Shown: positions 44,211 to 51,012 of the stretch, in pieces
Layout of the letters: each line of letters starts with the position of its first letter
How positions within the stretch are numbered: the stretch's first letter is position 1
Assembly: GCA_944377165.1 (NCBI GenBank)
Contig: CALWEJ010000009.1
Location: forward strand, 1-51,012
Length of the DNA: 51,012 nucleotides
Origin: an uncultured Clostridia bacterium
Lineage (GTDB): Bacteria > Bacillota > Clostridia > Christensenellales > UBA1242
Direction: 5' to 3'
The notes under the pieces: generated by a model
What the model was told of the DNA's origin: nothing
What the model saw: only the letters and a program-made list of their open reading frames with translations
The model's database searches: none
Program-made: the position numbers and the translations under genes

Positions 44211-44740
44211 TGAGAGGTATTTCAGGAAAATATCGTGGGAAAAAATTAAAAGAATTTGATATTGAAACAACTAGACCTACACTCGACCGCGTAAAAGAGT
44301 CTATTTTTAATTTGATTCAATTTGATGTGCAAGGTGCGGTTGTATGCGATTTGTTTTCAGGTACAGGTGCACTCGGAATAGAATCTATATCACGTGGCGC
44401 TAAGAAAGTTTATATGATTGATAATTCGGATAAAGCTATTAATTTAATTAAATCTAATTGCGAAAAGATTGAAGGGGATTATGATATTTTAAAGATGAAT
44501 TATCTTGATTTTCTAGCAATGAATATTAAAGCTGATATTTTTCTTTTAGACCCTCCATTTAAAACTGATTACGGAATAAAATCAATTAAATACATTGTTG
44601 AACATAATCTTCTGAATGACGAAGGAATAATCATTTTTGAAACAAGCGAAGCAAAAGAATTTGATTTTTCTGAAATTCCTTTGAATTGTACTAAAAAGAA
44701 ATATGGCACAGTTGCAGTATATAAACTAATGAAAGAGTAA
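44210..44740 (+). CDS. rsmD: 16S rRNA (guanine(966)-N2)-methyltransferase
   Basis: RsmD methylates G966 of 16S rRNA using S-adenosylmethionine. At 176 aa it has the family length. Marks are ISGKYRGKKLKEFD, TTRPTLDRVKESIFN, the SAM-binding motif VCDLFSGTGALGIESISRGA, and the catalytic DPPF in LLDPPFKTDYG. The mRNA is predicted to be leaderless. The DNA glycosylase gene follows after 2 nt. In many Firmicutes rsmD is next to coaD, which is not seen here. Confidence 0.95.
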   Translation: MRGISGKYRGKKLKEFDIETTRPTLDRVKESIFNLIQFDVQGAVVCDLFSGTGALGIESISRGAKKVYMIDNSDKAINLIKSNCEKIEGDYDILKMNYLDFLAMNIKADIFLLDPPFKTDYGIKSIKYIVEHNLLNDEGIIIFETSEAKEFDFSEIPLNCTKKKYGTVAVYKLMKE

Positions 44741-44742
44741 TT

Positions 44743-45579
44743 ATGAATATAGAACGTTTGAAAGATAAAATAATAGTAAGTAAACCGCACGACTTTAATG
44801 TAGAACAAACACTTAATTGCGGTCAAATTTTTCGTTATCAAATAATGGGAGATACCGCTTTAGTTTATTCAAAAGATAAATTTGCTAAGCTTTTTACTTT
44901 TGAAGATAGAATAGAAATAATATCAAATGATTTAGATTATTTTTACAATTTTTTCGACTTAGCGCGCGACTATGCAAAGATAAAAAGTAAATTAAATAAC
45001 GATGCCTTTTTATCTCCAGCTATCAAATATGGATATGGCATTAGAATTTTAAATAATGATACATATGAAATGATTATTAGTTTCATAATTTCTGCGAATA
45101 ACAATATAGGTAGAATCAAGCGCTCTATCGAATATTTGTGTTCACATTTCGGGAAAAATATGGGCGAATATTACGCATTCCCGACCCTTGAAGAACTAAA
45201 ATCTGCAACCATAGATGATTTTAAGAGTGCAGGATTAGGCTATCGCGCCGAGCAAATGTATGAAACAGTACAAGTGCTTACTTTAGATGCTATTGAAAAT
45301 TTAAAGTCACTAACACGCGCTGAACAATTCAATTATTTAGTATCATTAAAAGGAATAGGAGAGAAGGTTGCTAATTGTATATTGCTGTTTGGATTAGGGG
45401 CTAAAGACGTTTTCCCTGTTGACACTTGGATAAATAAAGTCTATAACAACCTTACTAAATCGAACGAACACGATAGAAAAAAGATAACACGTGAACTAAC
45501 TGCTCGCTACGGCGAACTATCAGGATTCGCTCAACAGTACTTTTTCTACTACTACCGCGAAAACAAAATTAAAGATTAA
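44743..45579 (+). CDS. ogg: 8-oxoguanine DNA glycosylase/AP lyase, OGG1 type
   Basis: This enzyme excises 8-oxoguanine from DNA and nicks the abasic site. The 278-aa protein has the OGG N-terminal domain (FNVEQTLNCGQIFRYQ) and the helix-hairpin-helix-GPD region LKGIGEKVANCILLFGLGAKDVFPVDTW. The catalytic Lys208 and the Asp227 are 19 residues apart, as in human OGG1 (Lys249, Asp268). ISFIISANNNIGRIKRSIE is the family helix with the Asn pair. It follows rsmD by 2 nt with only a weak AAAGAG, so translation is probably coupled. Present in many clostridia as an alternative to MutM. Confidence 0.9.
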   Translation: MNIERLKDKIIVSKPHDFNVEQTLNCGQIFRYQIMGDTALVYSKDKFAKLFTFEDRIEIISNDLDYFYNFFDLARDYAKIKSKLNNDAFLSPAIKYGYGIRILNNDTYEMIISFIISANNNIGRIKRSIEYLCSHFGKNMGEYYAFPTLEELKSATIDDFKSAGLGYRAEQMYETVQVLTLDAIENLKSLTRAEQFNYLVSLKGIGEKVANCILLFGLGAKDVFPVDTWINKVYNNLTKSNEHDRKKITRELTARYGELSGFAQQYFFYYYRENKIKD

Positions 45580-45764
45580 TCTATTTTGATTGAAATTAGT
45601 CACAGTTTTTTAACTTTATTTTAATTAGGCCTTTCATTTTGATGATATTGCTATAATAACAATGGTTTAGTAAACTTAGTTAATCATAATCAATAGCTAT
45701 TAAGAATTGTCTTAATTAAATTTAACAATAGAATTAAATAAAACTTAAAATGATTTTGTATGTG

Positions 45765-45793
45765 TTGCAAAAATTTTCTTAATATGATAATAT
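45765..45793 (+). promoter_or_regulatory. Promoter of the zinc-ribbon membrane protein gene
   Basis: TTGCAA (45765-45770), 17-nt spacer ending TGA (extended -10), TAATAT (45788-45793). The sequence is very close to the nifJ promoter. The leader is about 65 nt. Confidence 0.82.
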
Positions 45794-45864
45794 AAATTGT
45801 AGAGATTATTGATAGACTTAATATTTTAATTTTATAGTTTAAATTACGGTTCAAAGGAGAAATT

Positions 45865-46212
45865 ATGTTTTGTCAAGAATGTGGTGAAGAAAATCGAAAT
45901 GATAGAAAGTTTTGCGCTAATTGCGGTGCGCCTTTGCGCGATTATACTAAGCCAAGAGAAAATTTAGTTATGCCAGATGATGTAAATAACACACATATTA
46001 AGAACTTAAAAATAAAGAAGACTAATTTAATTTTCAATATTATTTTAGGTATTTTACTTTTAATAGGTATAGTTTTCTTAATTGTCACATTTTTTACAGT
46101 CGATAATCTACAATTAACTTTTAGTATTATCAGTTTATCGTCATTAATTTTATATATAATTATTTCAATTACCAAAATGGTTTATAATAAAAAACATAAG
46201 ATTGAAGAATAG
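45865..46212 (+). CDS. Zinc-ribbon membrane protein, 115 aa
   Basis: A CAAAGGAG site precedes the ATG. Residues 3-24 form a zinc ribbon (CQECG, then CANCG) of the type found at the N-terminus of many small Firmicute membrane proteins. Two membrane helices follow (about residues 58-78 and 84-105), then a basic end. The zinc knuckle should be cytosolic. No specific function can be given. Own promoter and terminator. Confidence 0.82.
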   Translation: MFCQECGEENRNDRKFCANCGAPLRDYTKPRENLVMPDDVNNTHIKNLKIKKTNLIFNIILGILLLIGIVFLIVTFFTVDNLQLTFSIISLSSLILYIIISITKMVYNKKHKIEE

Positions 46213-46234
46213 ACGCTCACTACGAGCGTTTTTT
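46213..46234 (+). terminator. Terminator of the zinc-ribbon gene
   Basis: A 6-bp GC-rich stem ACGCTC/GAGCGT (46213-46218 with 46224-46229), 5-nt loop and T6, immediately after the stop. Confidence 0.9.
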
Positions 46235-46255
46235 ACGTGATTTTGAAAAAGGGTA

Positions 46256-46284
46256 TTGACGAGTAGAATTTTTCGTTGTATAAT
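46256..46284 (+). promoter_or_regulatory. Promoter of nfeD-floA
   Basis: TTGACG (46256-46261), 17-nt spacer, TATAAT (46279-46284), 20 nt before the nfeD ATG. Confidence 0.9.
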
Positions 46285-46304
46285 TCAAGCAATAGGAGAT
46301 GAAT

Positions 46305-46817
46305 ATGGATTTTACATTAATATTTACCGAAATGAGTTGGATTCCCGCTGTTTTGCTTTGTGTGGGTGCGATTTTCATAGTTATCGAAGTGTTTATGCCA
46401 GGATTCGGATTTTTCGGTATTTCAGGTAGTGTTTTAATTGTTGCAGGAATTATTGTGCGTATAATTGAAGGTTTATCACTACTACAAAGTATTATGCTTA
46501 TCTTAATTGTATTGCTTTTCTTCATCGTATGCTTTATATTTATGGTGATTGGTGCAAAGAGCGGTCTAATATCTTCGAGCTTATTCGAAAACAGTTCTAC
46601 ATTGTCTGAAGATTACAACAAAGTAAGTAAAGAACTAAGAAAGCTTGTAGGAAGGTCAGGTAAAGCAATTAGTCAATTAAATTTAGGCGGAAAAGCTAAA
46701 ATAAATGGCAAGATATATGATGTACAATCAATTAATTCATACATAGAACCGGGTTCGCATATCAAAGTTGTCGAAATTAAAGATAATACCATTATGGTCA
46801 GAAAGTGGTTCGAATAG
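46305..46817 (+). CDS. nfeD: NfeD-family membrane protein (short form)
   Basis: Short NfeD proteins accompany flotillins in bacterial membrane microdomains; they lack the ClpP-like protease domain of long forms. I choose the second ATG (46305), 6 nt after AGGAG; the first ATG directly abuts that site. The 170-aa product has three membrane helices (IPAVLLCVGAIFIVIEVFMP, FGISGSVLIVAGIIVR and MLILIVLLFFIVCFIFMVIG). The C-terminal OB-fold is LVGRSGKAISQLNLGGKAKI to IMVRKWFE. The order nfeD-floA with 9 nt spacing matches Bacillus yqeZ-yqfA. Confidence 0.9.
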   Translation: MDFTLIFTEMSWIPAVLLCVGAIFIVIEVFMPGFGFFGISGSVLIVAGIIVRIIEGLSLLQSIMLILIVLLFFIVCFIFMVIGAKSGLISSSLFENSSTLSEDYNKVSKELRKLVGRSGKAISQLNLGGKAKINGKIYDVQSINSYIEPGSHIKVVEIKDNTIMVRKWFE

Positions 46818-46826
46818 GAGGAAAGA

Positions 46827-47864
46827 ATGACAAATTCAATGATTTTAGCTATACCTGCGTGGGGAATATGGCTTATTGTTCTTGCTTGTGTGGTTGCTAT
46901 ACTTGTAGGAATACTTTGCTTAGTACCTATTAACGTATGGTTTAGAGCGCTTGCATCTGGTGCGCACGTTTCGATGTTTAGATTAATCGGTATGAAGATG
47001 CGTAAGGTCGATTATAAAAAATTAGTTAATATTTATATCGTTTCACAGAAGGCTGGTCTAGATATTCCTATTTCTGAATTAGAGACGCACTTAATGGCAG
47101 GCGGAGATATAGAGAAAGTTGTTGACGCATTAATTGCAGCACACAGCGCAAAAATGGACTTAACTTTGGAGCAGGCTAAAGCTATCGACTTAGCTGGACG
47201 TGATGTGGTGGAAGCTGTTAAGACAAGTGTCACACCTAGAGTTATAAAAACTAATTGGATAGAAGCAGTCGCAAAAAATGGTATTCAGTTAAAAGCTATT
47301 GCTCAAGTGACAATTCGTGCAAGGCTAGATAAACAAATTGGTATGGCAGATACTGAGACAATTTTAGCGCGTGTTGGCGAAGGAATTGTCACAGCTATCG
47401 GTAAAGCAAATACTCATTCTGATATTATGGCAGACCCGTCAATCATATCTAAAACAATTTTACAAGATAATCTTGATAAACAAACAGCGTATGAAATTGT
47501 ATCAATAGATATTTGTGACGTTGATATTGGTCAAAACATTGGTGCAAAATTAAAGATTGAAGATGCTGAGGCTAAGAAGAAGATTAGTCAGGCAGCGGCA
47601 GAAGAAAGAAAAGCACAAGCAATAGCACTAGAGCAAGAAATGAAAGCTAAGACACAAGAGATGAAAGCAATAGTTCTTGCCGCTGAGAGTAAAGTCCACG
47701 AAGCTATGGCTACAGCAATGAAAAATGGTAAGTTTGGCGTAATGGACTATTATAAATTGCAAAATATGGTGGCGGATACAAATATGCGCAACTCTATCGG
47801 TAGTGCTAAAGATAAAGATAATAAGTCCAATAACGGAAACGGTCGTCCAACTTTTGATAATTAA
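46827..47864 (+). CDS. floA: Flotillin-like protein FloA
   Basis: FloA is a scaffold of functional membrane microdomains and oligomerises under the membrane. An AGGAGG site precedes the ATG. The 345-aa protein begins with a membrane hairpin (residues about 5-30), then a PHB/SPFH domain (MRKVDYKKLVNIYIVSQKAG, LDLAGRDVVEAVKTSVTPRV-type, QLKAIAQVTIRARLDKQIG), and an Ala/Glu-rich coiled coil (KKKISQAAAEERKAQAIALE). The disordered C-terminus (SNNGNGRPTFDN) is typical. It is in an operon with nfeD. A small membrane gene follows 204 nt later. Confidence 0.96.
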   Translation: MTNSMILAIPAWGIWLIVLACVVAILVGILCLVPINVWFRALASGAHVSMFRLIGMKMRKVDYKKLVNIYIVSQKAGLDIPISELETHLMAGGDIEKVVDALIAAHSAKMDLTLEQAKAIDLAGRDVVEAVKTSVTPRVIKTNWIEAVAKNGIQLKAIAQVTIRARLDKQIGMADTETILARVGEGIVTAIGKANTHSDIMADPSIISKTILQDNLDKQTAYEIVSIDICDVDIGQNIGAKLKIEDAEAKKKISQAAAEERKAQAIALEQEMKAKTQEMKAIVLAAESKVHEAMATAMKNGKFGVMDYYKLQNMVADTNMRNSIGSAKDKDNKSNNGNGRPTFDN

Positions 47865-48068
47865 TTGCAGTTATAATATTTTTAGGATATTAAATTACGT
47901 ACATAATCTACATATCATATGTCCAATAAATATCGCAATAAAAAGTGGTTATGGAAAAATTTGAATCAAAAATACGTTATTTGATTTATATTACATTTAA
48001 CTTAATACTGATAAATAAAATAATCAATATGAAAAACATATAATCAACTTACTTTAAAAGGATAATCT

Positions 48069-48518
48069 ATGTCTAATATGGAAATTTTCATCATTATATG
48101 TGTATGTTTAATTCCAATCGTGGCATTGGTTATCCTTTTTCCTAAGTTTAAGTTCAAAAAGAGAGAGAAAAAAGTAAAATCAGAAGTAAAAGAGCAAGAG
48201 ACTGAGAAATATATACCAGAAACACCAATCGCAGAAGAACCTAAGATGGAGAAGAAAGAAGAATCATTTAAATATGAGCCAGATAATTTTAAAGATTATT
48301 TAAAGGATAAAAGTGCACGGGTGTCTAAGCCTCAGATGAAAATTTTACCTGATGATTTTAGAGATTTATCTACCAGATATAATCCAAATTCAAGATTAAA
48401 TAAAACTGGTCAGGAAAATTCATCAAGTTTAGCTGAAGAAATAAATTCACTTAGTCCTGAACTAAAAGCTTTAATTCTTTCTGGTGCGCTAGATAAAAAA
48501 GATTATGATGGAGAGTAG
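48069..48518 (+). CDS. Membrane-anchored unknown protein, 149 aa
   Basis: An AAAAGGAT site precedes the ATG. A single N-terminal membrane helix (about residues 5-24) is followed by a basic patch (KFKFKKREKKVK), a charged linker and a compact C-terminal motif, SLAEEINSLSPELKALILSG, ending LDKKDY. That last segment looks conserved rather than random, but I do not know a named family. The layout (helix, basic patch, cytosolic tail) resembles the proteins at 42836 and 43904 without sequence similarity. It lies after floA and could share its transcript. Confidence 0.75.
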   Translation: MSNMEIFIIICVCLIPIVALVILFPKFKFKKREKKVKSEVKEQETEKYIPETPIAEEPKMEKKEESFKYEPDNFKDYLKDKSARVSKPQMKILPDDFRDLSTRYNPNSRLNKTGQENSSSLAEEINSLSPELKALILSGALDKKDYDGE

Positions 48519-48536
48519 AAGTACTCTTCTTTTTTT
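48512..48536 (+). terminator. Terminator overlapping the stop of the 149-aa gene
   Basis: A 6-bp stem AGAGTA/TACTCT (48512-48517 with 48522-48527), GAAG loop, then TCTTTTTTT. The stop codon (48516-48518) lies in the stem and loop. Confidence 0.88.
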
Positions 48537-49027
48537 GTTTGTGTAGTTATTATATTAGGTCTAAATGGTGTGCAAAAGGGAATAACTTTATATAATAATA
48601 TTGCTACATTTGAATATTAGACGTACAAAATTACTAATCAATAATATTATTGTATTCTATTCTCAAGTGTTAAAGAGGAAAATTTTGGACTATGTTGATG
48701 ATAGTTATTATAAAGTAAAACTTATTATAATACAAATATATAATATATATAATATATATAATATGTATAATATATATTAATGAATACATATTAATTATGT
48801 TTATCATATTAAAGGTACATTATTAATAACAAATACTAATAGGTGTTGCAACTGTTAATAAAATATTGTACTGATAAGGATATGCGATAATAAATCAAAA
48901 AGGAATAATCAAGCGGAAACATTTAATAAATTTGATAGTCTTTAGAGATAATTTTTTATTCTTATGTTTGGGAATTCTGCTAAAATTAAAAAAATTCAAA
49001 AAATTTTAAAATTTTTATTAAAAACGC
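48537..49027. other. AT-rich region before the rRNA promoters
   Basis: About 490 nt without a conserved gene. It holds a 9-nt tandem repeat (48736-48771) inside a marginal 31-codon ORF, and otherwise short A/T runs. No tRNA or 16S rRNA sequence was seen. Confidence 0.6.
48736..48771. repeat. Four tandem copies of a 9-nt unit (ATATATAAT)
   Basis: Three perfect units and one with a single change (ATGTATAAT) lie end to end. Read in the frame starting at TTG 48685, each unit encodes Ile-Tyr-Asn (or Met-Tyr-Asn). Confidence 0.85.
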
Positions 49028-49056
49028 TTGCATTTATTTAAAACATATGATAATAT
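49028..49056 (+). promoter_or_regulatory. rRNA promoter P1
   Basis: TTGCAT (49028-49033), 17-nt spacer ending TGA (extended -10), TAATAT (49051-49056). A hairpin CGGTCA/TGACCG (49063-49068 with 49076-49081) begins right at the predicted start. Confidence 0.75.
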
Positions 49057-49174
49057 AACTCACGGTCACAACGAATGACCGCAGTCATAAATTACACAAA
49101 AAAACGAAAATTGTCGAATAATATAAAAATTTTAAAAAAAATTAAAAAATTTATAAAAAAGTTTGAAAAAACTG

Positions 49175-49203
49175 TTGACAAAAGTTTTAAAGTGTGTTAT
49201 GAT
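49175..49203 (+). promoter_or_regulatory. rRNA promoter P2
   Basis: TTGACA (49175-49180), 17-nt spacer ending TGT (extended -10), TATGAT (49198-49203), about 200 nt before the mature 23S end. Tandem promoters are common for rRNA genes. Confidence 0.85.
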
Positions 49204-49249
49204 TACAATGCAACTACCGTGAAGGAACAAAAATAATTCGCGATAGCGC

Positions 49250-49286
49250 CTGTATAATAGTGACTTTCGTTGCTTAAATTATACAG
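49250..49286 (+). promoter_or_regulatory. Long hairpin in the 23S leader
   Basis: CTGTATAAT pairs with ATTATACAG (49250-49258 with 49278-49286). The inside continues after a 3-nt bulge with AGTGAC/GTTGCT (G-U pairs allowed) around a TTTC loop, 15 pairs in all. It may be an RNA-processing or anti-termination element of the pre-rRNA. Confidence 0.6.
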
Positions 49287-49411
49287 TTTGAGAACAATGA
49301 CAACTGCATATTTTGATAAAATACAAATACGAGAAGTAATTGCACTTAGCAATTTATTTCAATTTCATTTGTAATTTTGCCAAAGAACATTAATCAAAGG
49401 AACAAAAAGAC

Positions 49412-51012
<1,601 letters not shown>

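Noticed and set aside
47951..48043. A 30-codon ORF (MEKFESKIRYLIYI...) between floA and the 149-aa gene
   Set aside because: Only a weak GTGG precedes it, with no promoter of its own; composition fits random AT-rich sequence.

Overview
The window is a 51 kb piece of a very AT-rich bacterial chromosome. It looks like a low-GC, spore-forming Firmicute of clostridial type, possibly an uncultured gut lineage. The evidence is spore genes (spoIVA, spmA, spmB, a Spo0A DNA-binding domain), a pyruvate:ferredoxin oxidoreductase, a flotillin/NfeD pair, strong Shine-Dalgarno sequences at most genes, and standard-code stops. No phage, insertion sequence, CRISPR array or tRNA was seen. Lineage is inferred from gene content only.

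Layout. Positions 1-2.9 kb (minus): a partial membrane/coiled-coil protein with a repetitive tail and an unknown 193-residue protein. 3.6-5.5 kb (minus): eno-cmk. 6-14 kb (plus): one 8.06 kb gene for a 2686-residue exported surface protein. 14.2-15.6 kb: recX-acpS-unknown. 15.8-16.7 kb (minus): rplM-rpsI behind a structured leader. 17-19 kb: an unknown gene facing truA. 19.1-26.3 kb: nifJ, tex and a protein with two HEPN-type R-x4-H motifs. 26.6-30.2 kb: a Spo0A effector domain with no receiver, a SipW/TasA-type exported protein, spmA-spmB and a His-rich ten-helix metal exporter. 30.4-32.7 kb: two small unknown genes, mazF and a Rho-like protein with a degraded ATPase. 32.8-38.5 kb (minus): ileS, a 22-codon membrane peptide, ung and glmM. 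38.6-42.6 kb: lgt with two overlapping genes, then spoIVA. 42.8-48.5 kb: two paralogous membrane proteins with basic tails, rsmD-ogg, a zinc-ribbon protein, nfeD-floA and a membrane-anchored unknown. 49.4 kb to the end: the 5' part of a 23S rRNA gene with its own promoters and no 16S before it.

How genes work together. Spore functions are represented by spoIVA (coat base), spmA/spmB (cortex/core maturation) and the Spo0A-like regulator. Envelope functions are lgt, glmM, floA/nfeD and the surface proteins. The rest is translation, RNA and DNA maintenance.

Regulatory signals are unusually readable. Most promoters are TTGNNN-17-TANNNT, many with an extended -10 (TGn). Six genes (recX, truA, ung, lgt, rsmD and the 22-codon ORF) have the -10 box exactly 6 nt before the ATG and no ribosome binding site, so they should give leaderless mRNAs. 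Other points of note are the IleRS with a GxHH signature instead of HxGH, the degenerate Rho paralogue, the double-HEPN protein and the unlinked 23S gene.
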